From Virgibacillus litoralis (lineage in GTDB: Bacteria > Bacillota > Bacilli > Bacillales > Amphibacillaceae), in NCBI RefSeq assembly GCF_017873675.1, contig NZ_JAGGKK010000017.1, forward strand, positions 27,658 to 91,657: DNA of 64,000 nucleotides, written 5' to 3'. The notes beneath the pieces were generated by a model. That model saw only the letters and a program-made list of their open reading frames with translations. It had not been told where the DNA came from and made no database searches. A program made the translations under genes and the position numbers. This document shows positions 24,152-32,677 of the stretch, piece after piece. Each line of letters starts with the position of its first letter. Position 1 is the stretch's first letter.

Positions 24152-24951
24152 GCAATTCATTAATCATTGGTCAATACGTTCCCGGAAAATCGGTCATTCA
24201 TCGGTTGGACCCACGAACAAAGATTATTATTATTTTCTTCTTCGTGTTTATCGTATTCTTTGCAAACTCTGTTTTAAGCTATGGTGTTCTAACTGCTTTT
24301 GCGCTAGCGAGCATGTTTACGACACGAATTCCAATGTACTATATTATCAAAGGGTTAACGCCTGTGTGGTTCCTGATTGTGTTTACGTTCCTATTGCATC
24401 TTATCGTTACAAAAGAAGGATCAGTACTAATAGAATTCCTAGGTTTTAAAATTTATTCTGGTGCACTTATTCAAGGTTTTGCTATTTCAATGCGGTTTTT
24501 CCTGCTTATTTTGGTAACATCACTCTTGACCTTAACAACAACACCGATTGAAATCACAGACGCAATCGAGAATATACTACATCCTTTGAAAAAAATGAAG
24601 TTCCCTGTCCATGAGCTTGCACTTATGATGTCTATTTCCTTACGATTTATTCCGACACTCATGCAGGAAACAGAGAAAATATCAAGAGCACAAGCATCAC
24701 GAGGTGTGGATTTTCGGACTGGTCCGCTAAAAGAACGAGTGAAAGCAGTTGTTCCCTTATTGGTTCCGCTATTCGTTAGTGCATTCAAGCGTGCTGAAGA
24801 CCTTGCAATGGCCATGGAGGCTCGGGGTTATCAGGGAGGCGAAGGACGAACGAAACTCCGGGAGTTAAAAATCGAAAAGCGCGATATATTTATTTATATA
24901 TTATTCGTATTTGTAGTTGCCGGTCTATTTTTTACAAGAAACTGGAGTTAG
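24148..24951 (+). CDS. ecfT: ECF transporter transmembrane subunit EcfT
   Basis: The membrane scaffold (267 aa) that links the two ATPases to a substrate-binding S component. Several hydrophobic segments are visible, with the two Ala-Arg-Gly coupling motifs (AQASRG and MEARGY) in the cytoplasmic region near residues 188 and 230. No S component is encoded nearby, as is usual for a shared group II ECF module. Confidence 0.95.
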   Translation: MSNSLIIGQYVPGKSVIHRLDPRTKIIIIFFFVFIVFFANSVLSYGVLTAFALASMFTTRIPMYYIIKGLTPVWFLIVFTFLLHLIVTKEGSVLIEFLGFKIYSGALIQGFAISMRFFLLILVTSLLTLTTTPIEITDAIENILHPLKKMKFPVHELALMMSISLRFIPTLMQETEKISRAQASRGVDFRTGPLKERVKAVVPLLVPLFVSAFKRAEDLAMAMEARGYQGGEGRTKLRELKIEKRDIFIYILFVFVVAGLFFTRNWS

Positions 24952-24975
24952 ACACCAAGAAAGGTTGGAGGAAGC

Positions 24976-25728
24976 ATGGAAAAAATCAAATGTATTATTA
25001 GCTATGATGGTACGAACTTTTCAGGCTTTCAAATCCAGCCAAGAACACGTACCGTTCAAGGAGAACTGGAAAAGGCATTAACTAAAATTCATAAAGGTGA
25101 GCATATCCGAGTGCATGCCTCTGGTCGTACAGATACAGGAGTGCATGCAAGGGGTCAGACAATTCATTTTGAAACACCATTCACGCTGCCTCCTCAAAAT
25201 TGGAAACAAGCGCTTAACACCCTTCTACCTGCCGATTTAAACGTATACAAAGTCGCGGTAGTTCCTGACTCGTTTCATGCTCGCTATGATGTTGCGGAGA
25301 AAGAGTATCGGTATTATATCTGGAATGAACGGGAAAAAGATGTGTTTAAGCAAAATTATATGTATCAATTTCCGTATCCTCTCGATATTCAAGCGATGCA
25401 ATATGCATGCCGCTATTTTGAAGGAACCCATGATTTCACCACATTTTCATCAGCAAAAGCGACTATAAAAGGTAGTAAGATACGCCATATGTACGAAGTA
25501 TCTTGCCACAAAGAGGGAAATCAGATCGAATTTATTTTTCGTGGGAGCGGTTTTTTATACAATATGGTAAGGATTATTATCGGGGCTCTTTTGGATATTG
25601 GACAGGGAAGACGCGAGCCATCTGATATTACTGATTTATTGGAAAAAAAAGACCGGAGACTGCTTGGAGAAACTGTGCCAGCACAAGGGTTATATTTATG
25701 GCAGGTCAAGTATGAGGAGCCTCACTAG
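24976..25728 (+). CDS. truA: tRNA pseudouridine(38-40) synthase
   Basis: TruA (250 aa) makes pseudouridine at positions 38-40 of the tRNA anticodon arm. The catalytic aspartate is D53 in ASGRTDTGVHARGQ. The C-terminal FRGSGFLYNMVRIIIG segment is also typical. A TTGGAGG ribosome binding site precedes the ATG. It follows the ECF genes and is followed by a gap of 541 bases rather than directly by rplM. Confidence 0.96.
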   Translation: MEKIKCIISYDGTNFSGFQIQPRTRTVQGELEKALTKIHKGEHIRVHASGRTDTGVHARGQTIHFETPFTLPPQNWKQALNTLLPADLNVYKVAVVPDSFHARYDVAEKEYRYYIWNEREKDVFKQNYMYQFPYPLDIQAMQYACRYFEGTHDFTTFSSAKATIKGSKIRHMYEVSCHKEGNQIEFIFRGSGFLYNMVRIIIGALLDIGQGRREPSDITDLLEKKDRRLLGETVPAQGLYLWQVKYEEPH

Positions 25729-25854
25729 TAAACTTAGCAAGCAAAAAAATTTGATTTACTATCCTTGTTGAACTAAGTACTCTTCACAAAGTTCTCATCC
25801 GGCGATATTGCCTAAGTACATTTAGCCGAACCGGGGTCAGTTTTGCAAATTAGT

Positions 25855-26032
25855 CGGATCCTCATTCCGTTATTTCCTGTAAATCGTATGTTTGAAGCAC
25901 GTTATGTAATTCTCTTTCCGCTATTTGTACATTACACCCTCAAATTTCATGTTTTTTGAGCAATTAACGGAACTAGGATTCATCTCATCCCATTTGGGAC
26001 GGTTTTTCCCCTATTTAACGGAACGAGGATCC
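25855..26032. repeat. Dispersed repeat family R1, cluster 2
   Basis: Within the gap between truA and rplM, variants of the GGATCC-containing motif occur at 25855 (-), 25908 (-, diverged), 25963 (+) and 26015 (+). Order and spacing match 6769-6945, so this is a second copy of a composite element of about 178 bp. The short open frame over part of it is not a gene. Confidence 0.75.
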
Positions 26033-26129
26033 GCACCGCAGTTTTATCGGTCCCCTTTGCCTGTGTCACAATATACAAAGAGCAACAAGATTCACGAAGA
26101 GAGCTTCTTTTAAAAAATCCTTCTAAAGC

Positions 26130-26159
26130 TTGACAAACACATTAGTGATGGTATATGAT
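26130..26159 (+). promoter_or_regulatory. Putative promoter for rplM-rpsI
   Basis: TTGACA at 26130-26135 and TATGAT at 26154-26159 are separated by 18 bp, about 110 bases before rplM. Confidence 0.6.
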
Positions 26160-26269
26160 GATTATTGGCATTTTATTTCTAAAACCGCGATTAGCCCCGG
26201 AATCTAATTGTGTTGAATATATAGGAATAACAACTGAAACGAATTATTGAAATATGGAGGGAAACCATC

Positions 26270-26707
26270 ATGCGCACAACTTTCATGGCGAATGAAAATA
26301 ACATTGAACGTAAATGGCTAGTTGTGGATGCTGAAGGTCTACGTTTAGGCCGCTTGGCAAGTGAGGTTGCTGCGATCCTTCGCGGGAAGCATAAACCAAC
26401 TTACACACCACACGCTGATACAGGTGATAATGTAATTGTTATTAACGCTGAAAAAATAGAACTATCAGGTAATAAATTAAATGACAAAATGTACTATCGT
26501 CATACAGGCCACCCAGGTGGAATAAAAGAACGTAATGCAAATGAAATGCGTACAAATTACCCTGAACAAATGATAGAGCTTGCTATAAAAGGTATGCTTC
26601 CAAAAGGTCCTTTAGGCCGTAAAATGGGTAAGAAATTGCACGTATTCAGAGGTTCTGAACACAATCATCAAGCACAAAAACCAGAAGTTTACGAGCTTCG
26701 TGGATAA
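26270..26707 (+). CDS. rplM: 50S ribosomal protein L13
   Basis: L13 (145 aa) is an early 50S assembly protein. The N-terminus [21 protein letters not shown] aligns with Bacillus L13 from its first residue, supporting the ATG at 26270, which follows ATGGAGGGA. The [10 protein letters not shown] and [19 protein letters not shown] segments are diagnostic. It is transcribed with rpsI, 19 bases downstream. Confidence 0.98.
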   Translation: MRTTFMANENNIERKWLVVDAEGLRLGRLASEVAAILRGKHKPTYTPHADTGDNVIVINAEKIELSGNKLNDKMYYRHTGHPGGIKERNANEMRTNYPEQMIELAIKGMLPKGPLGRKMGKKLHVFRGSEHNHQAQKPEVYELRG

Positions 26708-26726
26708 TTAAAAGGAGGTTAATCAA

Positions 26727-27119
26727 TTGGCACAAGTACAATACTACGGCACTGGTCGTCGTAAAAGATCAACTGCACGTGTACGTCTAGTTCCAGGAAC
26801 TGGCCGTGTAGTTATAAATGACCGTGATGCACAAGACTACTTTCCATATGAAACGCAACTATTAATTTTAAATCAACCACTTGCAACTACTGAAACTCAA
26901 GGAACTTATGATGTTTTAGTTAACGTGCATGGTGGAGGATTTACTGGCCAAGCTGGTGCTATCCGCCACGGTGTCGCTCGTGCGCTTCTAAAAGCAGATC
27001 CTGAATACCGCGGTTCCCTAAAACGCGAAGGATACCTAACACGTGACGCACGTGAAACAGAACGTAAGAAATACGGTCTTAAAGGCGCTCGTCGTGCACC
27101 ACAATTCTCAAAACGTTAA
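26727..27119 (+). CDS. rpsI: 30S ribosomal protein S9
   Basis: S9 (130 aa) places its C-terminal lysine/arginine tail against P-site t[19 protein letters not shown] and the end RRAPQFSKR are intact. Translation starts at TTG after AAGGAGG. The last 45-60 bases of this gene are duplicated at 49437, marking it as the integration target of the adjacent 22-kb element; the reading frame is preserved. Confidence 0.98.
   Translation: MAQVQYYGTGRRKRSTARVRLVPGTGRVVINDRDAQDYFPYETQLLILNQPLATTETQGTYDVLVNVHGGGFTGQAGAIRHGVARALLKADPEYRGSLKREGYLTRDARETERKKYGLKGARRAPQFSKR
27059..27103 (+). other. Left attachment site (attL) in rpsI
   Basis: These 45 bases match 49437-49481 exactly. Beyond one mismatch the similarity continues through the rpsI stop codon and, imperfectly, through the downstream terminator (to about 27168 versus 49545). 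The crossover core should lie within the identical block. Confidence 0.85.
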
Positions 27120-27138
27120 TATATCTACGTTTCAAGGC

Positions 27139-27169
27139 TCTCAACCTTTATTGGTTGGGGGTCTTTTTT
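27139..27169 (+). terminator. Terminator after rpsI
   Basis: CTCTCAACC and GGTTGGGGG pair (with G-U pairs) around a short loop and are followed by TCTTTTTT. A related copy lies at 49518-49550 beyond the right attachment site. Confidence 0.8.
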
Positions 27170-27186
27170 ATGCTTATTTTTTGCTT

Positions 27187-27206
27187 CTGACCACATTTTG
27201 ACCACG
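27187..27206. promoter_or_regulatory. Left arm-type integrase site
   Basis: CTGACCACATTTTGACCACG contains two TGACCAC copies 11 bp apart. The same 20 bases occur at 49301-49320 near the other end of the element. Paired direct repeats just inside both ends are expected of arm-type binding sites for the integrase N-terminal domain; binding is inferred. Confidence 0.6.
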
Positions 27207-27224
27207 AAAATATATTCTTTGCAC

Positions 27225-28379
27225 TCATAGCTGCTCCATGTACTTTTGGAACTTGGTTGCTGTTTGTTCTTTTAAGTAATCCGTGACATGTGTATAAATG
27301 TTCATGGTCGTGTGGATGTCAGAATGTCCTAATCGTTCCTGGACTTCTTTAATGGTTGCTCCTGCTTCAAATAATAAGGAAGCGTGTGTATGACGAAATC
27401 CATGAATAGTAATTTTGTGTAATTTATGTTTTTTAGCTAACATTGCTAGCTTTTCATTTAAATATGACGAACGAAGTGGAGAACCATCTTCACGGGTGAA
27501 AACAAACTTATTATTTTCTATATTAATAAGGTTAGATAACTTTTCTTCTTTTTGATGGATACGTAATTTTCTAAGTAAGTTTAAACTTTTGCTATCTAAA
27601 CTAATTAAACGTTTTGATGCTTTTGTTTTCGGTGTTTGTAAGAGAAATTCACCATTGGTCTGGAAGAGTGTTTTTCCAAATCGTATTGAACTTGCCTCAA
27701 AGTCGATGTCATCCCAGGATATAGCTAACAACTCTCCCTTTCTAGCACCTGTATAGATAAAAAGATGAAAAAGAACATGATCACGGATAGATACTTCCTT
27801 TTCAGTTATTTCTAAGAATTGTTTGATCTCGCCTTTACTCCAATAATTACGTTGTTGTGAATCATCTCCTTCGCTTAAAATTTCTTTCTGTTGTTTTGGT
27901 ATACTTACGTGCTCCATAGGGTTTCTCATAATTATGTCCATCTTAAGAGCATATTTAAATACCTGGTTTGCTTGGATCTTGATATCATTAACAGATGCAA
28001 TATTATCCGCTATTTCATTTATCATTTTTTGGCAATATGCCTTTGTAATATCTTTCATTTTTAATTTACCAAAGCGAGGGAGAATATGAATTTTGAACTT
28101 TGAAGTGATAGTTTTCTTTGTGCTATTTTTAATGGTCCTCGCATGGTCGGAAAACCATTGATTGAAAATGTCATGATAAGTGAGATTATTAAAATCAATT
28201 AGTAATCCGTTTTCCAGTTCTTGTTCCAACTTGACAGCACTTGTTTGTGCTTCCTTTTTTGTTTTAAATCCTCTTCGCGTTGTTGTTTTTCTTTTCCCCG
28301 TTTGAGGGTTAGTACCAGAATCTATTTTAAATAACCACTTTTGGCCCTGTTTTGTTGAGTATTTTTGGTATGATGCCAT
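27225..28379 (-). CDS. int: Tyrosine recombinase (site-specific integrase)
   Basis: A 384-residue phage-type integrase. An N-terminal AP2-like arm-binding domain (YQKYSTKQGQKWLFKID) is followed by a SAM-like core-binding domain and a catalytic domain with the expected residues: R in TGARKGEL, H-x2-R in HGFRHTHASLLF, and the nucleophilic Y in MNIYTHV. Its position immediately next to the rpsI attachment site fits its role in integration and excision. The ATG at 28379 follows a GGAAGGATG site; the frame extends to 28415. It is transcribed toward rpsI. Confidence 0.95.
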   Translation of the reverse strand: MASYQKYSTKQGQKWLFKIDSGTNPQTGKRKTTTRRGFKTKKEAQTSAVKLEQELENGLLIDFNNLTYHDIFNQWFSDHARTIKNSTKKTITSKFKIHILPRFGKLKMKDITKAYCQKMINEIADNIASVNDIKIQANQVFKYALKMDIIMRNPMEHVSIPKQQKEILSEGDDSQQRNYWSKGEIKQFLEITEKEVSIRDHVLFHLFIYTGARKGELLAISWDDIDFEASSIRFGKTLFQTNGEFLLQTPKTKASKRLISLDSKSLNLLRKLRIHQKEEKLSNLINIENNKFVFTREDGSPLRSSYLNEKLAMLAKKHKLHKITIHGFRHTHASLLFEAGATIKEVQERLGHSDIHTTMNIYTHVTDYLKEQTATKFQKYMEQL

Positions 28380-28411
28380 TTTCTTATCATCCTTCCAGTA
28401 TAGTTTAGAAT

Positions 28412-29449
28412 TCAATATAATCTTTTACGAATTTCGTCTAAGATTGAAACTTTGCCACTATATCCAGCTTCGATCAATGAATTGAATAATTGTTCTATCT
28501 TGCTTTGCGAATGTGAATTAAACTCTGATAATGCTTCCTCCAACCATTTTCTTTGATTTGCCCTATCTGTCTTATCATTGTTATGACAACTATCCGAACA
28601 ATGTTGATTATCCTTTCTGTTTGGAATAAATAGCCTATTGCATTTTCTCCAAGTACATTCAATGAATTCTTTTCCTTCTTCCCAATCCATAGTTAATCTA
28701 AGATAAATAGCGGATAATAGAGAATCGAATCTCCAACCTTTACTTATAGAATGGTTTACTATATCCGGGAATACCTGGGGATGAACATCCTTTAGTATCT
28801 CATTTAAGTGAAGAAAAGGTATTAGTGTTTGTCCTTTTTTAGTAAAAATATCTTCCACTCTTTTTTTGTGCTTTTTTGGAACATTTCTTGTTTTATCTTC
28901 GATTCGTATCATTTCATTCATGTATTTATTCAATTCTTTTTTACTTCGGAATCCTTTTTTAAAGCCAACATCCTTATATTCGTTGCCTATTTTATTTATC
29001 AGTTCCTTATATTTGCGAATTGCTTCTTGGAAGACAATAACTGGCTCGCGATCTCTTTCTCCTTGAGGCTTATTCTTATTCTTATACAAGTCATCTATTT
29101 TGTGAATCTCAATGGCTACATTATGCTTATCAAATATCTCTGAGACTGTATTTATATCGCTATAAGTTGTTGTTTTTCTTAACCCTAATAACCCCCATGT
29201 ATTTGCAAATTGAAGTATTTCCTCATGGTTATCTGGATTAATACGGCTAAATGCTATATGTGGAGCTATTTCTAATTGTCCACTTTGAACTTCAGGTCTT
29301 TTTTTTGGAATTTTATATTTCAAAGGGTCATATTCACTTCTTCCACCTCCTTTCATTTGAACTATGAATTCAATTCCATCAATATTAGTTATTTCGTATT
29401 CTGATTTCCACCAACTTGAATTATTTTCCTTGATCCTACTGCTATTCAT
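28412..29449 (-). CDS. Zinc-finger protein of unknown function
   Basis: A 345-residue protein just upstream of and co-directional with the integrase. I do not recognise a named family. A cysteine cluster C265-x4-C270-x13-C284-x3-C288 (CTWRKCNRLFIP, HCSDSCHNN), followed by a basic RKWLEEAL helix, resembles the treble-clef/CGNR-like fingers in element-encoded regulators. The N-terminal two thirds is soluble, with basic stretches. AAAGGGG precedes the ATG. Its place, divergent from the early genes, is where satellite elements often keep regulatory genes, so a regulatory role is inferred. Confidence 0.75.
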   Translation of the reverse strand: MNSSRIKENNSSWWKSEYEITNIDGIEFIVQMKGGGRSEYDPLKYKIPKKRPEVQSGQLEIAPHIAFSRINPDNHEEILQFANTWGLLGLRKTTTYSDINTVSEIFDKHNVAIEIHKIDDLYKNKNKPQGERDREPVIVFQEAIRKYKELINKIGNEYKDVGFKKGFRSKKELNKYMNEMIRIEDKTRNVPKKHKKRVEDIFTKKGQTLIPFLHLNEILKDVHPQVFPDIVNHSISKGWRFDSLLSAIYLRLTMDWEEGKEFIECTWRKCNRLFIPNRKDNQHCSDSCHNNDKTDRANQRKWLEEALSEFNSHSQSKIEQLFNSLIEAGYSGKVSILDEIRKRLY

Positions 29450-29567
29450 AAAAAAATATCCCCTTTCAATTATTTACCCTTTTGATACATAGAAAGTGTA
29501 AGTGTTAGGTGTTATATTTACATTACAACAAAATCAACAACATTTCAATAACAAAGGAGATTTGTAT
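29450..29567. promoter_or_regulatory. Divergent control region of the element
   Basis: These 118 bases separate the leftward int block from the rightward regulator-replication block. They are AT-rich with several possible -10 hexamers, but no pair of hexamers is convincing enough to name. By position it should hold the lysogeny-type switch. Confidence 0.4.
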
Positions 29568-29765
29568 ATGAAGCTTAAAGCTAATCAAGAAATTAGAAAT
29601 TTGATTAAGTCTATGGGTTACAAGCAATGGGAGGTAGCAGATTTACTGGAAACCGAAGAAAGTGTATTTTCAAGGCTATTACGTAAGGAATTAGATCATG
29701 AAGTAAAGAGTTGTTTGATTAAAGAGATAAATAAGTTAGGTGATGTCGGTGAACTTCAAGATTGA
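29568..29765 (+). CDS. Small HTH (Cro/CI-like) regulator
   Basis: A 65-residue protein whose sequence (EIRNLIKSMGYKQWEVADLL, then a Ser/Arg recognition helix) resembles the short Xre-type proteins at the start of early operons of Gram-positive elements. ATG 29568 follows AAAGGAGA; the frame opens further upstream but without a ribosome binding site. It overlaps the next gene. A role in controlling excision or replication genes is inferred. Confidence 0.8.
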   Translation: MKLKANQEIRNLIKSMGYKQWEVADLLETEESVFSRLLRKELDHEVKSCLIKEINKLGDVGELQD

Positions 29766-30036
29766 ATTACCAGAAGATACGTTTATGGTTACCCGAGATG
29801 ACTTAAAGGAAGTGATAAAGGTATTAATGGATGAAATTCAAAAGGACATTGATAATACGCAAATTATGACCATAAAGGAAACTTCAGAATTCCTAAAGGT
29901 TAGTGTTCCAACAGTACGAAAAATGATAGACAATAAGGAAATTCCATTTTTTCAGCGAGGACAGGTGATACGTTTGAATCGTTCGGACTTAAAAGAGTGG
30001 CTCCGTAAAGAAATGAGAAAAGAGGGTGTTCAATGA
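29743..30036 (+). CDS. xis: Excisionase-like MerR-fold DNA-binding protein
   Basis: A 97-residue protein with a winged-helix excisionase domain in its C-terminal half (MTIKETSEFLKVSVPTVRKM, then PFFQRGQVIRLNRSDLKEWL). Proteins of this type bend DNA at the attachment sites to favour excision, or act as small transcription regulators. It overlaps the HTH gene by 23 bases; a GTG at 29740 is an alternative start. Confidence 0.8.
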   Translation: MSVNFKIELPEDTFMVTRDDLKEVIKVLMDEIQKDIDNTQIMTIKETSEFLKVSVPTVRKMIDNKEIPFFQRGQVIRLNRSDLKEWLRKEMRKEGVQ

Positions 30037-30140
30037 AAAATCAAAAATGCAACGTCAATAGCGATTCTCAAACTAAATTTTTTGGATGGAAAATAATTAA
30101 CAAAGGAAGTAGGGGTTATGGCAAATGTACAATTAGATAA
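30033..30140 (+). CDS. Possible 35-residue protein
   Basis: A short frame starts with an ATGA overlap on the stop of the excisionase-like gene, with AGAGGGTG upstream, and runs 23 bases into the next gene in another frame. It has no recognisable domain. The coupled start is the only support, so it may be spurious. Confidence 0.3.
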   Translation: MKNQKCNVNSDSQTKFFGWKIINKGSRGYGKCTIR

Positions 30141-30870
30141 TGGGTTTACAAGAATTGCTAATGAATTATTAGAAGTGGTAATGAATCAAAAATTAAACGG
30201 AACTCAGTTCAAAATTATTATGGCGGTTTGGAGATACACTTATGGATACAGCAGAAAGCAACATGAAATGTCGCTAGGGTTTATTTCTGAAGCAACAGGC
30301 GTTCACAAACAAACGGTAAGGAATGAATTGGAAAAGCTAATTGAAAGAAAAATAATTAAAGTAATAAAGGAATCTAGCTTTTCAAGTTCTAGAGTTATTA
30401 GCTTCAATAAGAACTATATCGAGTGGGAAGGTTTACAGTCAGCGAAACGGCTGACAGTTAGTAAAAAGGCTAACACTGCAGTAAGTGAGTTGACTGACAC
30501 TACAGTAAGTGAACTCACTGACCAAGAAAGAAAGCCTAAAGAAAATATTAAAGAAATACAGTCGCAGGTTATTTTTGACCATTACATTTCTAAAAACATA
30601 ATACAACATAAGCAGTTTGATTCAGATATGAAGAAAGCAGTTAAGAAAGCTATTACTAAGTTTGGCATAGATGAAGTGAGAACAGCTATTGATAATTATG
30701 CTGTTGTAATAAAAAGCGATGCTTACTGGTTCACTCAAAAATACAACATTATTAATATGATGCGAGATAAAGATATTAGACAGTTTGGGAGTGAAGCGGA
30801 TCCATTAAGTAATTTTTTGGTTAAAGAAAAGAATCAAACAAAACAATCAATTAATTGGGAGGATATCTAA
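30118..30870 (+). CDS. Phage-type replication initiator (Rep_O-like)
   Basis: A 250-residue protein with an N-terminal winged-helix domain typical of phage replication protein O (NGFTRIANELLEVVMNQKLNGTQFKIIMAVWRYTYGYSRK) and a C-terminal region similar to DnaD-like or loader-contact domains. It probably binds an origin, possibly inside its own gene near the direct repeats around 30430-30530 (CAGTAAGTGAGTTGACTGAC and variants). It is followed immediately by loader and helicase genes. Confidence 0.85.
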   Translation: MANVQLDNGFTRIANELLEVVMNQKLNGTQFKIIMAVWRYTYGYSRKQHEMSLGFISEATGVHKQTVRNELEKLIERKIIKVIKESSFSSSRVISFNKNYIEWEGLQSAKRLTVSKKANTAVSELTDTTVSELTDQERKPKENIKEIQSQVIFDHYISKNIIQHKQFDSDMKKAVKKAITKFGIDEVRTAIDNYAVVIKSDAYWFTQKYNIINMMRDKDIRQFGSEADPLSNFLVKEKNQTKQSINWEDI

Positions 30871-31143
30871 GTGAAAAGAGAAGAGGTAAAAGAAGTATTT
30901 AAACAATTAAACTTTGCCTATTCACAGTTCAGTGTTACACCTGAAAAAGTGGATGCTTGGCACAAACTATTGCAGGACCAAAATCCGGCAAGGGTAATGG
31001 TTAATGCAGAAAGATATATATTAGATAACAAATTCCCACCAGCTTTAGCAGATATAAGGGAACGTAGAACTGAAGCACAAGAGGACGACTTTTTAGATAA
31101 GTTGAAGAAGTGGGAGGAAGAAGCTGTTGGATATAAACCTTGA
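30871..31143 (+). CDS. Helicase loader/inhibitor (G39P-like)
   Basis: A 90-residue protein whose sequence (VFKQLNFAYSQFSVTPEKVD ... NKFPPALADIRERR) resembles the N-terminal domain of phage SPP1 G39P, a helicase loader that is often labelled replicative helicase inhibitor. It starts at GTG directly after the initiator stop, with GGAGGA upstream, and overlaps the helicase gene by 17 bases. The set initiator-loader-helicase forms a replisome-loading cassette. Confidence 0.8.
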   Translation: MKREEVKEVFKQLNFAYSQFSVTPEKVDAWHKLLQDQNPARVMVNAERYILDNKFPPALADIRERRTEAQEDDFLDKLKKWEEEAVGYKP

Positions 31144-32401
31144 TGCAGAACAAGCATTGTTGGGGTGCATACTTAAAAAAGGCAATCTCATCAAAGAGAC
31201 CACTTTGGACGAAAAGCATTTTGCAGATGCTTCTCATAAAATTCTGTTCAAGACTTTACGAAAGATTGAACAGAAAAGTGAACCTATAGACACTGTATCA
31301 ATAATTACCACAATCGGACAAGACTCAATAGTACGTTTAGGTGGAAAGCAATATCTTTCTAAGCTTATTAATAGTGTATCTAGCTTTGAACCATTTAAAA
31401 CATATGAAAAATATATTTTTGAGTCGTACAAAATAAGAGTAGCTAGACAGATAACTGAAGCAGGGGTTAGAGATAGTGAATCTATATCTCATATTATTAA
31501 AGACTTGTCAGATCTAGAATTAGAAAATAATGATGTTGATTATGACCACAAGGAGTCACTACAAAAGCTATATGAGAAAATTGATAATCAAGAAATAGGA
31601 TTAAGTGGAATTGACACAGGTTTCAGAGAGCTAAATCGTTTTTTAGATGGGTTTCAAAAGAAAGATTTAATAATATCTGCTGCTAGACCTAGTGTAGGCA
31701 AAACAGCTAAAGCATTAAATCACGCCATACACCATTGCGCTAAAGGAGGAGTTACCGCCTTGTTTTCACTGGAAATGGGTGAGGAATCCCTAAATAAACG
31801 TATGATATCAACCATCGGAAATATTGATGGTCACAAGATGAAAAATCCTAAGCAATTCTTTAATGAACAGGACTGGGCTGATTTTTCTGATGCCTTAGGA
31901 TTTTTAAGCAACATGAATCTAAATATCTATGATAAGTCTGGCCAAACCATCCCATACATCAGAAGCAAAGTAAGTAAGTTAAGAAGAAAATATCCAGACG
32001 AGGATATACTAGTAATCATTGATTATCTTCAACTGATTAGGCCAGCTAAAAGATATGAATCTAAGAATGTAGAAATAGGTGATTACTCAAGAAGTTTGAA
32101 AGGGGTAGCTAAAGATATGAATGTCCCTGTAATCCTTCTTTCACAGTTATCTAGGGGTGTTGAATCAAGACAAGATAAAAGACCTATGATGTCAGATATC
32201 CGTGACAGTGGGAGTATAGAGCAAGATGCAGATGTGATTGAGTTTCTCTATCGTGATGACTATTATAATAAAATTAAAACTGAAAATATTATCGAAGTGA
32301 TTATAGCAAAACAACGGAATGGATCAATCGGTACAATTGAGCTTGCTTTTATTAAAGAACATAATAAATTTGTAGATTTGGATTACAGACGTGACCATTA
32401 G
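31127..32401 (+). CDS. DnaB-like replicative helicase
   Basis: A 424-residue hexameric-helicase homologue. The DnaB N-terminal domain (DAEQALLGCILKKG) is followed by the RecA-like core with Walker A ARPSVGKT near residue 190 and Walker B ILVIIDYLQLI near residue 298, then the DSGSIEQDADVI motif. It starts at TTG behind GGAGGAAG within the loader gene. A dedicated helicase suggests that the excised element replicates on its own. Confidence 0.92.
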   Translation: MDINLDAEQALLGCILKKGNLIKETTLDEKHFADASHKILFKTLRKIEQKSEPIDTVSIITTIGQDSIVRLGGKQYLSKLINSVSSFEPFKTYEKYIFESYKIRVARQITEAGVRDSESISHIIKDLSDLELENNDVDYDHKESLQKLYEKIDNQEIGLSGIDTGFRELNRFLDGFQKKDLIISAARPSVGKTAKALNHAIHHCAKGGVTALFSLEMGEESLNKRMISTIGNIDGHKMKNPKQFFNEQDWADFSDALGFLSNMNLNIYDKSGQTIPYIRSKVSKLRRKYPDEDILVIIDYLQLIRPAKRYESKNVEIGDYSRSLKGVAKDMNVPVILLSQLSRGVESRQDKRPMMSDIRDSGSIEQDADVIEFLYRDDYYNKIKTENIIEVIIAKQRNGSIGTIELAFIKEHNKFVDLDYRRDH

Positions 32402-32600
32402 AGATCTTTATAACGATGCTGTTAAGTTTGATGAATCACATGTTTTATTACTACTAGATTTTCTACTATTTGAGAAGCGATCCATCGCATTTAATGATGA
32501 TGTATCTGTATTAGAACTTTACTTCAATGCTAAGCACAAAGAACGAATGAATCAATTATTATTGGAATACAAAAGGTCAACGTCTAATGAAGTTAAGTAA
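32391..32600 (+). CDS. Small conserved element protein
   Basis: A 69-residue acidic protein (LLLLDFLLFEKRSIAFNDD, then a C-terminal HKERMNQLLLEYKR helix). Similar short proteins follow DnaB genes in Bacillus phages and elements. Function unknown. It starts at GTG overlapping the helicase gene by 11 bases, so it probably belongs to the replication operon. Confidence 0.6.
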   Translation: MTIRDLYNDAVKFDESHVLLLLDFLLFEKRSIAFNDDVSVLELYFNAKHKERMNQLLLEYKRSTSNEVK

Positions 32601-32677
32601 TAGATATAATTAAGAAATAGAAAATATAAATTTCACAAATGATTTAGGTAAAAGATTAAAAGAAGAGGTTGATAGTC

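Noticed and set aside
25925..26113. Small open frame before rplM
   Set aside because: It lies across repeat family R1 and has no ribosome binding site or conserved sequence.
26160..26269. L13 leader RNA upstream of rplM
   Set aside because: I could not match the expected leader hairpins by eye; a covariance-model search would be needed.
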